Assembly: GCA_028583415.1 (NCBI GenBank)
Contig: CM053271.1
Coordinates: forward strand, 85,495,789 to 85,559,788
Reading direction: 5' to 3'
Length of the DNA: 64,000 bases
Source of the DNA: Protea cynaroides
Lineage: Eukaryota; Streptophyta; Magnoliopsida; Proteales; Proteaceae
Part shown: positions 32,688 to 44,518 of the stretch, piece by piece
Layout of the letters: each line of letters opens with the position of its first letter
How positions within the stretch are numbered: position 1 is the first letter of the stretch
Translations under genes and position numbers: made by a program
The notes under the pieces: generated by a model
Told to the model about the DNA's origin: nothing
The model's database searches: none
Seen by the model: only the letters and a program-made list of their open reading frames with translations

Positions 32688-35600
32688 CTATACAGACGAG
32701 CTCTTTCTTTGCCTAAGAGGAGGTTTCCTTAAGCACTCGATAGCATCAACCAGCTTCTTTGCTGCCTCTCTTGTTTCACGTTCAGCTTCAGCACGCTGCC
32801 GTGAGACAGTCTGATAAATCACGTCCAAAGAAGAGTAAGGGTTGTCATAATAAACCTCAGTCCTTGGACACATGGTCAGATCAGCCAAGGTCTCCTCAAC
32901 CTTGACGAGCTTCTCTGTGAGAGTTTTCTTCCTAAGCTCGGCATTGATACGAAGATGCCTGTCCTCGAAACACAAATGCCTAAGCTCGGCGATCTCTTTT
33001 CTCTGACGATCGACCTTGTTGAAGTACCTAATATAAGAATTTTGGAAAAACTGACTCACAACCTTAGCCTTCTCAGCCCTCCATCGTAGTGTCCTTACCT
33101 GTTTGGCCTAGGGGTCCTTGAGTTCTCCCATAGTCATGGCAAATTTGTCTTGATCCTTCTCAACCTCTAAAATCAGGGAGCGAAGAGCCTCGATTTTAGA
33201 AAGAAGGTCAGCAATGGTTTCACGCACGGCCTCATTTGTTATGGATGACCCAACAACCTAGGTGTAAACATAAAGAAAGGCAGAATCAATCAACCGTGAA
33301 ATAGTATGGGAAAAGTAAAAGGGAAGCACGCTCGGGAAGAAAATTTTTCATTATATTCGTTTTCAAAGGGTCAGGTACAAAAAGATATATATACAAGATA
33401 CAAAGAAAAAAAAAAGATAAAAAAAATCAGGTTGATTGCTGCTCAACCTCTATGCCTGCTCCACCCTCCTGGCCTTCCTGAGTTGTATCTGTAGCGACTT
33501 TCCCCAGAGCAGCCTCAACTTGGGTGCCTTTAGGAACTCCGACTTTCTAATCTCCCAAGGTCGTCTCCCAGACGACGCCCTCCTAAGCTGCCTCCACCGC
33601 CGTGCCTTTGGCTCCTATGACTTGAAGGGCCCCGACTTGAATAGGAACCAAGGCTAGAGTTGTCTCACTACCAATTATCTCAGTCTTAAGAACCTGAGGC
33701 ACTTCCTCAAGCACCTGCTCGTTAGGGGAGCCTTCTTTTCGTTCTTCTTCATTGTTGGTGGGGGCATCACGTCGAAGGGGTACTTCAAAAAGTCGAAGTC
33801 CGACCCAACTACCTTCCTCAAATAATCAAGCAGACTATGGACCCCCTAGACAAAGGCACTCGTGCAAAGCTCATGTCGGAAGGACTTCATCTTAGGCGCC
33901 TCCCCAACATAAGTCTTCAGAGCATCAAAGACCTTGAATTCGTCAAGCGCTTAATTAATCTTTCCTGGAATGCTGGCCTTGAGTTCTCGGGCCTTGCAGG
34001 TGGCATTTTTAACCTTGACCTCGGTTACTTAGGAAGAGTGGTTGAGCTCGAAAACTACCTTGTTAGCCTCCTTCTTGGCCTTCCTTAAGGCCTTCTAATC
34101 AGTTTCTAGGCAAGTTTTCTTAGAGATAGCATCATTGCTCTTCTTTTGTTTTGTGGCCAACTCAGTGCTTAGGCGAGCTTGCTCCAAGACAAGGTCATCG
34201 GCTCTCTTCTTTTTGGCCAACAGCTAGGCCTTGAGTTGGGCCATCTCAGATTCTACCTTTTTCTTGTTATTGGTGGCCTGGCCCTCGACCTCCTATAACT
34301 TCTTAGCTAGGGACTCATTTTTCTCCTAGTAGGTTCTGCAAACCTTTACTACTTCATCCCTCATCTTCTCGGATGAGCGAAGACTCCTTTGGCAGTCCAC
34401 ATCGTGGCGCATGATGACCTTCATCGAGTTCACAAACTACAAAGAAACAGAGAGTTAAAAAGAATAACACGAAAGAGAGAGATAAAAAGACTGTTAAGAA
34501 CAACACATACATTGATGACACTCATCTCAGTCATCCTCATGAGCTCCTTATTCATCTGATTTTTGAAGAACTAGATGTCCTTCAACATGCAGATTCCTTT
34601 AAGCAGCTAGTAAGCCACCTCTAGTGACTCCGTCCCTAGGGCCAAGGTAGTGATTGATTACTTCGGCCGATAGGGAACATTGGGACTCATGGCTCCGGGA
34701 GAAATCGAAGTTTGCCCCTCAGGAGCCCTCTTGGACATTGTTGTCAAGGGAGGAGCGACCCTTGGCATACCTGAGCCCGACTAAGGGACCCCTATATCCT
34801 GCAGAAGAGCTACATGGTCGACTTGGGATAGAGAACTCGGGGTCAACTTGACTACCGTTATCAAAGTTGGCATTGTTTTGACACCTAACTGATTGATGGG
34901 AATCAAACCTAATGATGTCCCCAAAGGTGACTTTGAAGGCGTGCTGTTTGTGCCTTCTTCAGATTGCAGTAGGGGGAGGAGTGTCTTTACCCTTTTGAGA
35001 AATCAGAGCAGAAGGAGGAATGTCTTTTATCGGAGCTGAGGGAGGAATGCCCTTTATAGTGGCATCCTTCGCGGAAGGCTTTGAGGTGACCAAAGATTTC
35101 TCCCTTGCCTTTGTCTGGTCCTGCACTTTGTCCCTTTCCTCTTCGGACCACTGCCTGTTGTCCAGGTTCGTGAGGATGGAGTGGTGCAAGGTAGACTTAG
35201 CCTTATTCCCTTGCCTTGGGGGACCTGCTGCTGTAGTCTTCGTCGGCCTCTTTCGAAACCGTAACTTTGTGATCTCACCCAGATTGAGATTGCTTTTCCC
35301 CACTGCAAAATCAAAGAAACAGAATGCCAGTTAATGGGTTAATTGAATACAAGTCAGAATAATGCACAAGCTACACTAAGCTCACCTGGGTCATCCGACT
35401 TACCTTCAACACTCTCAAAGACCTCAACAGGGGCCTTTTCAATGTACATGTCATCCCGTTCCCAAGTCGCCAGAGCACTAGAGGAGGGGAGACGTGAGGA
35501 AGCTATCATCAATGGGCACCCCCACCTTGGCCAAGTCATAACTCTCTTTATCATACGAGTTCAACTTAGGCCGTATGTTTACCGACGTGACATCTAGGAA

Positions 35601-36391
35601 GTGCCACTTGTTGACTAGGGGCATCTTCTTCCCGTCCTTGCGGCCCAAGAAAAAGGACTTCCACTATCATGGGGGAATCTTGGACCTTTTATTTCCCAAG
35701 ACGGGGTGTGCATTGGCCCACTTATTGAAGAAAAACCTTCCCATTTTCTTCTTACTCTTGGGGTCTTGTTGATTGAGAAAGAACATATATCTAAACAACT
35801 CTATGGTGGCTGGCCTCCTAAGTTGGCGAAAGTAAGACTACAAACGTAATGATCATCGACTAAGAGTTCGCTGAGAGGTAAGCAAGTGCTAGCCCGTAGT
35901 ATTTTAATGGCCTACAGGGGAACTAGCAACTTGAACCCAGAGTTAAAGAACTCAGTATACAGACACATTTCATTTGTAGTAGGAGCACAGGCGGTTTCAT
36001 TGTTGGCAGGGATCCTACAATAATACTGGTCCATGATCCTGAACTCAGTGGATAGCTACGAGAGTTATTGCTCCTTGAGGTTACATTTGTACTCTGTGGC
36101 TACCATCTCACTATGGGCAGGGATTTCTAAACCTACAGGCTCCCAAGAAGTAGAAAGGGCGTCAGTCATCATTCTTGTGCAAGGCAAAGGATCTCTCTCT
36201 TTGGGGTAGCATGCCACTATTGTGACGCCGGGGATGGCTGGTTTTGTTGGTAAAGCTGGGGCTACTGATAGTCGAGATGGCACTTGAGCACTCTCAAAAC
36301 CAAGAGCTATTTGCTCTTCTTCTGACCAATCAAAAATGGGTATTGCAGGGTTAGAATAAACAGTCCCAGGGCAATCGAACATACGAGACAT
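32688..36391 (-). pseudogene. Antisense gene of the Tat element, heavily decayed
   Basis: Minus-strand coding pieces lie in succession. An N-terminal piece starts at 36391 (MSRMFDCPG, then IFDWSEEEQIALGFE). A middle piece around 35600-35760 has FFFNKWANAHPVLGNK-like text. Basic/Pro-rich segments follow (34959-35303, NLGEITKLRFRKRPTKTT), and the C-terminal helical segment (33059-32688) is rich in Arg/Glu with heptads. Tat-lineage elements are known to carry an antisense reading frame between pol and the 3' LTR, and this fits by position and strand. I cannot define exons or a function. Plus-strand open frames across it are shadows. Confidence 0.6.
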
Positions 36392-37210
36392 GAAGAAGAA
36401 AGAAGGAAATGAGAAAAAGTAAAGGGAATTTCAAAATAAAACTTACTGGTTCAAGCTTGCAGAAGAAGGTCCGAAGAAAGAAGAAGCTTAAAGGTGCAAC
36501 ATTTTTCGGGTGCTGAAGATGCGAGAACTTTGAAGCCTTTTGAAGTTCCTTCTCTATCTTAAAATGCTTCAGACTTGAAAGCTTTGAAATCTGGGCGCCA
36601 TCATTGCATCTCCATCAATCGTTTTCGATTGCTGCCTCGGTCAGTGAAGGCCAATTGACTTGTCCTCTACAACGTTGCAAACTTATGTCATTGTCGTATG
36701 AATGAGTATGTCATGGCATGAAAATGGCATTGTGATGATGCGTGGCAGCCCCCAAGGGCTGAAGCTTCAAATCCGTAGAAAGTCTAGCCATCATGAGATC
36801 TTGGAGAGAGAGATATTCAAAAAGATCTTTTGAGTTCCCCAAAAAGTGTTTATTGTGACTCTTCAATCTCTTGAAATTAAGGGGTCCGGGTCCATCAAAT
36901 ATCGACTTCAACTCGGGGCTATCCTTCCAGATCATAAATCGAAAAGGAAGAATTGATGACTTAGAAGTTGGGTGTTCTGCCAACTTACATCCTGCATTGG
37001 GAACAAGTATGGCGCCGACTTGACTTTCGTTCTAAGAGAAGCATATGGTCCACAATAACTCAGGGCATGTTGTTATTCTAGCTCGGATAAGGGTCTAACT
37101 TAGGAAGTATGACTTCAAATTCCTACGTCTCGGCATGACAGATTAGACAAAATAAGCTTGGATATTGGAATTGCTCATTCGAACTCATTGAGTTCATAGA
37201 GACAAGGGGT
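36392..37210. other. Region upstream of the Tat antisense gene
   Basis: Mostly non-coding. A minus-strand open frame of 90 codons (36983-36711) has no recognised relatives. A GTAAGT on the minus strand at 36446 could be a donor, but no acceptor was identified. The stretch ends in GACAAGGGGTAAC, a possible polypurine tract before 37211. Confidence 0.4.
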
Positions 37211-38150
37211 AACTGTTGATACCATATTTCATCTATCAATCAGAAGTCAACACAAGTCTATGTAAGTGTCACGAAGGGAGAACCACATGTGTCTATACAC
37301 ATGTCATCCCTAGAGCACTCCCGTATAATGAGAAGAAGCAAGTGTGAATTGGTGCGCGTTAGGTTTCTATGTTGGCATTAAGCACCTACAGGACAGTCAC
37401 TATGCATTATGCAGCTAGGAGTTGGACTTGGAATAGGACTCCTCCGTGAATGGATACATGTTGACTACCTAAAAGATCGATAGTGATAACTTCTCCTGAC
37501 CATAAGATCTTCATCCTGCGATTGCAAGACGAAATCAGCTTGGATTCATCAGGGGAAAATGTGTCCTTGTCCAACTCTGTCACTTAACAATGTATCTGGC
37601 TCCAATTAGAGGTATTCATCCTATATAAACACTCGACAATCATAGGTATACACACTTTGACTTCACCATCTTCTACTGAGACAATACTCAGGCTTTCCCT
37701 ACTCTAAGGAGCCTACATTCTTCCCATAAGCTCCATATTATGAATTATTACTGACTTGATCATCAGAGTGGTCACTGGACTACCCATTCCGACCTCCGAT
37801 AACTTTCTCTTTCTTGCAGGAGATGGGACACGTCAGCCAATCTAGTTTTAGCAGCAATAATACTTAGAGTGAACCCGAAGCAGTATCCTTACCAACGTAA
37901 TTTGGTGAGCAGGAATCGTTTGCAACGGTCGGCATATTGTTGGCCCATAACACAGAAGGAGACCATCTAGGCGTATCAAGGAGGAGACCATTTGTTTCTT
38001 CCCTCTATTTGTTAACTAGCGGGTGACCCTCTATCTACATTTTTCTTACTTTGATTAGCCATCTCTTCTTTTTGGTTCAGAGATTCACCATCTTCACCCG
38101 ACCTCTTTTAATTTTTTTTTCTGTATAATGAGAAATCTCTGGCACCAAAG
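37211..38150 (+). mobile_element. Probable Tat 3' LTR
   Basis: TGTTGATACCATATTTC follows a purine-rich tract, as expected at the start of a Tat LTR. The 3' end is uncertain: CA positions near 38083 or just before TCTGGCACCAAAGGG (about 38139) are possible. No second copy is in the window to fix the limits. No coding region. Confidence 0.4.
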
Positions 38151-38640
38151 GGTTATCGGGGTTCAGATCTATCAACAGGAACAGATCGAGAACACATTAG
38201 AAATGATCAGTACCTTAAAAATGGTTAAGGCAGGGTTTCAGTACTGTTCCTTCAAGATGTCCATCCAAATAAAATCATTGCTATTATTATTTGGATGGAA
38301 AACCTTCATCCCAAAAAACAAACTATGGTGGTTTAAATGGATAATCATGTCATGCTTCTACTATTCATGAATAGTGATATTTTTGTCAAGAATCTTACTA
38401 GTCTAGATTTTACTATTTATGAACAATGATTCTTGTGTGTTGCTTGTCTTTGACTATTTGCTATAGTGAAAGGCAGCGTAAGTGTGGACTTTAGGGATGT
38501 CGTATGCAATATGATGTGTGCAGTTAAATAGAATCACTTAAAAAAATATCCAGATTACCCTTGTGTTAGGGTGATCCTGTGCTGGCTCCACTATCATAAG
38601 AAAAAAGAAGTTCGGTGTACTTCACCTTCATTGAGAACCT
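38151..38640. other. Unassigned stretch
   Basis: No gene recognised. It contains an 80-codon open frame with no family resemblance and an inverted motif around CTACTATTCATGAATAGTG (about 38359). Confidence 0.4.
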
Positions 38641-39185
38641 AATTTTTAATGTGTCACCGTTTTAAAAATTCTTCAGCCTCAAATTGAAGATTGAATGGTA
38701 CATCGAGCATGTCAAACTTGATGAGCTTTTCCAATAGTAGATCGACGGCGATAGCTTATTAATCGGACACCATGTAGTCAACTGGTAGATTGGTGCAGAA
38801 TATTCGTCTATCATCAGTGATTTTAAGTCGAAGTGCAAATTTTGCTGCATCGTGTAGTTTGATGAGGGAATTAACGTATGAGAACTATGCATTAAGTTGG
38901 CTGGCCCATTTGAGTGCATATTCATTTTCTGGTGATAGAATGAGATTAAAATCTAAGGATTTAGTTAACGTTCAGATCTAATGAGGGATGTAAAACTTTT
39001 AACGTTTCTGCCAATTAAGGGTACCATAAATGTTTATTTCCAAATAATGTTCTAACTTCCAACTTTCAATCATAAGAAAAATCATTGCTTTAATTATATT
39101 AGGAAAATTAAAAATTTTGATCATCAATTACACTTTTGAAGAAAACTTTAGAAACTAAACTCCATGAAAATGTTCTTTCATGCCA
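38641..39185 (-). pseudogene. Minus-strand coding-like remnant, family not recognised
   Basis: One minus-strand frame reads almost continuously through phrases such as SPENEYALKWASQLNA and KLHDAAKFALRLKI over about 95 codons with a few stops. It lies directly downstream of the pararetrovirus-like pol once S2 is removed (TGCCA duplication), so it may belong to the same remnant. It could also be an unrelated or host-derived fragment. I do not recognise the domain. Confidence 0.35.
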
Positions 39186-41501
39186 TGTAAGACCCGTATC
39201 GAACTAACTGACCTTACCACCTTGTACCAGGTCTACCTATCATGGTCGAGCCAAATGGACCAAGTACGTGAAGGAAATAGCAAGACCAGGTATGAAATAG
39301 ACCCAAAAACAGTGAAATAGGGGGTAGGGTCGCATACCCAAACAGGCAGGGTCGATCCCACCTCATTTGGACAGTCAGACCCCTGATTTTTAGACCTAGG
39401 GTCGGACAATTTAGACCCTAGGGTCGATGGGATCTCCAACCCCCTCATCGACCCCCTCATCACCGACAGAAACCGTAAATAGGAAACTTTCCAAATTTCA
39501 AGGGGATTCTTTCCTAATCTCAATGGGACTTATTTTGGGAGGTTTTTCTCTATAAATAGGACATCCCTTAGCCTCTTTCACTCCTTTTGAAACCCTAATT
39601 GAAAGAGAAGAGAAGGAGAAGAGAAGGAAAGTTGAAGAAGAAGACTAAAGAGAAGAATTCAGAGAAACCTCTGAATCTCAGCAAATCTAAGGTATGGGTA
39701 TGCTTTCATTAATAATTTAAGACCTTAGAATAGTTCATGAAGAGGGTATGATCTAGGAGAAACCCAAATCATCCATCTATGGGAAGATTTCAATGAAATC
39801 CATGGAGGGAATCATGGTAGGCAAAGTAAGGAAGTAACCTGGAGTTTTAAGCCATAGAACAAGCATAGAATGGACTGTGGAAGTAAGCCATAGGACCCAA
39901 ACTTGAAAGATTAGACTGTAGAATAAAAAGGTCGACTCAAGCCACGTGCGGTCGCATGTAGGGTTGATTGAGAATCGACCCTACCAGACCACAGGATCGA
40001 CCCCCAGCTTTCGAGAAGTCCAGGGAAGCTGCGGTCGCACCTAGGGTCGATGGAACATCCGACCCTAGCATCGACCCTACACCCTGGGGTCGCAGAAAAC
40101 TGCTACCCTACCTGCGACCCTAGCTTAACAGCAAGCCTAAAATTATCGGAATGACTTCTAATTAAAATCTATCGACTTGTTAGGTTTTCCTATTGATATA
40201 AAGGTGATTCTTAGAGATTGAAAGAGGATTTACACTCAAGCAAAGGTGAGGGAATAAGACCTAAACTAATTGGCTAATAATAAACTATTTTTATTTTCTT
40301 GAGTCCAATGCCATGACTGATTCTATGCGTGTATGCTTGTAATGTGCATTCAACATGTCATCCAATATTCTTGCTATTAATGTTCATGCATATTTAATTC
40401 TACTTTATTTATAACATGATGATGATGATGATGATGCTAGGAATAGACATGTGAATGTATGTGTGTGGTTAATGTGCTTGATGCGAGTGGAGCATCAGGA
40501 CGAGGACGTGATATTGTGGTTTAGCCTGGTCACTAGACTCTAGCTCTATCTCTACTCAAGTCTTGTCCACTGACATCGTCGTATCGCCATTACCTTAGCA
40601 GAACTATTACGTCGTAGGATATCAGGGGAGGTGGTCTCGGACCGTGTAGTCTTCAACTCTGCCGGGGGGCCTTAGCTTTATCTCTATGGACGTATTGAGG
40701 GATGCTGGGGTGAGGCCTTGGATACACTGTTTGACATTAGGATTGGTTAGTTGCGAGCCCAGTTTACAAGCCCTCGCTAGCAGGGGCTTACGTGTTGGTA
40801 TGGGTAGAGTATTAGGGGAAGTGTGATGCGGTGTGGTCCTAAGCACTTTAGCTTTATCTCTATTCCATAGTGGGTGCATGTGGGAAAACAATAAACGTTA
40901 ACCTTTGGGCGACTTCACACACTCGTGTATAGAGGTGAGGCGGCCACCGAACCTTTCTATAGCACATTGCAAACTTATATACCAGACCACAGATATGAAT
41001 TGAATGCATGCATATGTTTGTTGCATTGTTTTGTTTGCTCACTGAGCCGTGATGTGTGCTCACCCTTTCGACGTCGAATATTTTTAGTTGATGATGAAGG
41101 TACCACTGTGGAAGATTATATGAATGCTTCTGTGTACGGGCACGTGACTGCAATGGAGGTTGAAGATATAGTGGAGACGCATGACTCCTCATGCGATTGC
41201 AACTCATGCGTTTTCAATTAGATTTTTATTTAAACTATTAAGGAAATATAATTTGATATTTTATTTACTTATGTCTTGGTTGATACAACATAATTTTATA
41301 TTTTATTTATGATTATCACAGTTAGATTCCTCAGTTCATTTAATATTAAGATTTTTCCAATTGTGTATTTATTCTGATTATGGTTGTGGATGTGTATGGT
41401 TTAACTTAAAAGGACACAGCCTATTAGAGATCCTGGTTGAACCGTTGGTTTATTAGCGATTTATCACACCGTTCTGAATAGTACAGAATTGGGGTGTGAC
41501 A
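39186..41501 (+). mobile_element. Solo chromovirus LTR S2
   Basis: 2316 bp from TGTAAGACCCGTATCG to GGTGTGACA, flanked by a perfect TGCCA duplication (39181-39185 and 41502-41506). It has TATAAATA near 39551, GTGAGGG donor-like text near 40246, modules at 40490-40865 and an intact 44-codon block (41088-41221). Its palindromic words are of the CTAGGGTCG/CGACCCTAG type, distinct from those of A and B. Confidence 0.95.
41088..41221 (+). CDS. Conserved LTR peptide block, solo LTR S2
   Basis: Open, ending at TAG 41219-41221. It contains TVEDYMNASVYGHVTAMEV and the Cys tail SCDCNSCVFN after AATATTTTTAG. This subfamily differs at many sites from A/C copies, yet the frame, length and Cys spacing are kept. 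Confidence 0.55.
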
Positions 41502-43900
41502 TGCCATGGGTAAAATTATAAATAAATATAATCATAAACGTTGAAATTTACTTAGAGAAATTCTTTCAAAATATTGAGTCATAATATTTTTAAAAGCACT
41601 ACATTGTTCTTTATCATAGATTTGTTTAATTTCATAGAACATTTTAGAGGAAAGTATTTGTCAACCTTTTCATACAAATAAATTTGTTTTATTTGATTAA
41701 AGACAATATCTAACGAAAAGAAGGGCTAAAAACTCTGTGAGATCAAGAAAAGGATTGGTTTTGTCTAACTCGAAGTCATCATTCTAATTCATTTGTTTAA
41801 TGATGTTGAAAATGAGCTTTTGAAAATCTTTGTTCTTTTGAAATAGTTGTTTTAGTAAATTTTTCAGAGTACTTAAGTGTTTCAGGCATAGTTTTTTTTT
41901 CTGATCGATTACATGAGCTTTCCTAGTTCCATTGATTTCAGCATATGGGTCACTTGGGAGGCTCATATTATAGAAGTCCGGTACTAGGGTTGTGACTAGA
42001 AAAAGCTTAGGAGAAGGCTGTTTAAGACTTTGGAGAACGAAACTTGCTGAGAAGGTATAGACCAAGGATTTTGAGATTACTGATTTCAGTATGTTTAAAT
42101 TCACTTGAATTATAACCATAAATTTTCTTTGATTTAGGATATTATAGTGATTTACATTTTAAAATAGCTCCCCAATATTCGTTAGAGGCGTCAGTTTCAA
42201 GAATCATGTAATCCCCTATTTTTGGAAAATACATGGAAGAAAGAATTTTTACTTCTTTTTTAAAATATTAGACTAGGATAGTATCAGTTGAAGGCCAATC
42301 ATATGGTTGCTCTTTTTAGCACTCTTTGTAAGGATTTTTCTCTTTTAGAAAGGTCTTTAATGAAATAACGACCATAATTTATAATTCCCGAAAAGCTTTG
42401 CAGTTATTTTTTGTCAAGCAATTCATCGGAAAAATTTATATTTTGATAAGAATATGGTCTTGTAAATGGATCTCATCTTGATTTAAGATTAGTCCTAAAA
42501 ATTCGATAATAGTTTTTTCGATTTCAATTTTGTTGGGACTTAGAATTATTTCATGTTTGTAGAATAAGATGTTGATAATTTTAAGATGATGTTTTTGTTC
42601 TTCTATATTTTAAATAACATTAAAATATCATCAATATAAATGACACAAAAGTCTAAAAAAGAGAAGGTGATGTTCATCCATCTTTGAAAGACTTATATTG
42701 CAGTACGCAAACCAAATGCCATAACTTTCTATTCTATGTAACAGGGAGTACTAAAAGTAGTCGGGGGCTTGGACTCATCAGTATTCTTAATTTTCCAAAA
42801 GCCTTATTTACAATTGAATTTACTATAAACTTCGGCATCACTAATTTTGTTATTCAAGACATCTTTTTAAGAGAGAAAAAATTCCATAAAAAAATTTGAT
42901 GTTGATTGGGACATTTATAGTTGATTACCATTTGTGCCTTTCTTCTTTTTATAATGAGGACTTATTGTTTGTTCAATTAATCCTTCTTCGTCTAATTAGT
43001 CTTTTCATTGAATATCAAATTCTTGTATATACAATAAAGTATAGATTATTGGTTTAACTTTTATAACCTTATTTGGGTCATTGAGTTGAAGAGTATAGTA
43101 TCAGGGAGATTAATCCCATACCTATAAAGAATTTTCACTAAAATTAGATTTTAACTTTACATAGATCCAATGGGTTTTATCAAGGTTTTGTATCCGATGA
43201 TAGATATGTATAGGTGTAAATCTTTTTTCACACTTATGAGAATGGATAAATAAAATAGGAATAGTTTACCTTTTATTCGTATGCAAAACTAAAGTATTTT
43301 TATGTAGTTCTATCAAAAGGAAATTAAATTATAAAGGAAAGTATTCCCTAAAATCAAGTCATCATGCATAAATAGAGAACATAAAATTTTGGAAATCACA
43401 AATATTTCATTTCCTAGTACTTCGCTATATTTTTAGCCTTGTATTTTAGATAGGTTGCTTGTTTTTCTACACCAGTGGTAGGTATAGCAATTGTCATCTT
43501 TATCCACTGTTCTACAGGTAAACCATTCCATTGACAAGCATTGGATGTAGCACCTGTATTGAGTAAAACATCTAAAGTATATGGTTTATAATTTGGAAAG
43601 TTTGATCTAGCTATTCTATATAATATTTTTCTTACTTTGGTTAGTAAAAAAAAAAAAAAAAAAAATCCTCTATCTATAAATGCTTGTTTGTAGATTACCA
43701 AAGATTTGGTTTCTTCAGTGTCTTCGATAAGTTCTTTTCCTTTAGAATTGGAGGTTGAACCAATCCAAATAGAGATTTGAACAGTCTTAGTTGCAATTAA
43801 TTTAGGTTAAAAAATTGTTAACTAACAAGGGAAGTTTTGTAAAGTCAGGAAGTTGTCGTTGAAAGTATAAATTATTACCTGCAACAACAAAGTCTAAAGT
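41502..43900 (-). pseudogene. Endogenous pararetrovirus-like pol remnant (Caulimoviridae)
   Basis: On the minus strand, in order: an aspartic protease-like piece (43701-43414, with LNTGATS near 43560), reverse transcriptase with the active-site motif YIDDIL (about 42648-42622), then RNase H with TDASNEYWGAIL (about 42203-42165). RT followed directly by this RNase H motif, with the protease in front, is the Caulimoviridae order. There is no integrase and no LTR of its own. Many stops and frameshifts are present, so it is a dead genomic fossil. The remainder to 41502 is decayed and unassigned. Confidence 0.75.
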
Positions 43901-44518
43901 AGGAAAATTTTGTTCTTCAAGTGATAATGTTCTCAAGTAATCATTGCTTTGGATGTTTTACTTGATATAGTAACTGCAACCAGTGCTTACAAGACCCATA
44001 ATAGTTGCTTGCCAATGAAACATGTCTTCTGCAACAGGGCCTACGTTGCATGATGTAGGAGGATCCTTTTGGAAATCCTTAAGTTCTTAGAAGATCCCCT
44101 TGGTAGCCATCGCGAAATCCTACAAAATTTGATCTTGCTTCCTTTTTTTTATTTTTTTATTTATAAAACGATCAAAGTGTTTATTGGAATATGATGCAAT
44201 TCAGGGGTGTTGCCACTGGATGGATTAAGGGTCAATGATAAACATTTTCTCATTGATTTGTCAAGAGATATGATGTTAGTTATTCAAAATATTGAATTTC
44301 ATCCGACCTTTACCATTTATCTTAGGATTTCTTATTGGATAGTTGAGTTCACAGTTTTCAGATTAAAAATCGATACGGTGACCAAAAGAGGTGGGTTTTG
44401 GTGAAGAATTTAGGTTATAGAGCATTCATTATTCATTGGCAATAACTAGTCAATGGTGGGGCATGAATTCAATCTGTAATCTCTGACATCTGATAACTGT
44501 GCGACTGGCCCTCACTGG
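43901..44518. other. Unassigned stretch left of element C
   Basis: Its first part may be decayed upstream coding sequence of the pararetrovirus remnant (minus strand). The last 100 bases (GGCATGAATTCAATCTGTAATCTCTGACATC) recur after element C at about 58657, so C landed in or next to a repeated unit. Confidence 0.4.

Noticed and set aside
32688..33059. Interpretation of the charged helical frame as a host coiled-coil gene
   Set aside because: Its position right after Tat pol and on the antisense strand fits the Tat antisense gene better.
38128..38370. 80-codon open frame next to the probable Tat LTR
   Set aside because: No recognisable family and no second copy; treated as chance.
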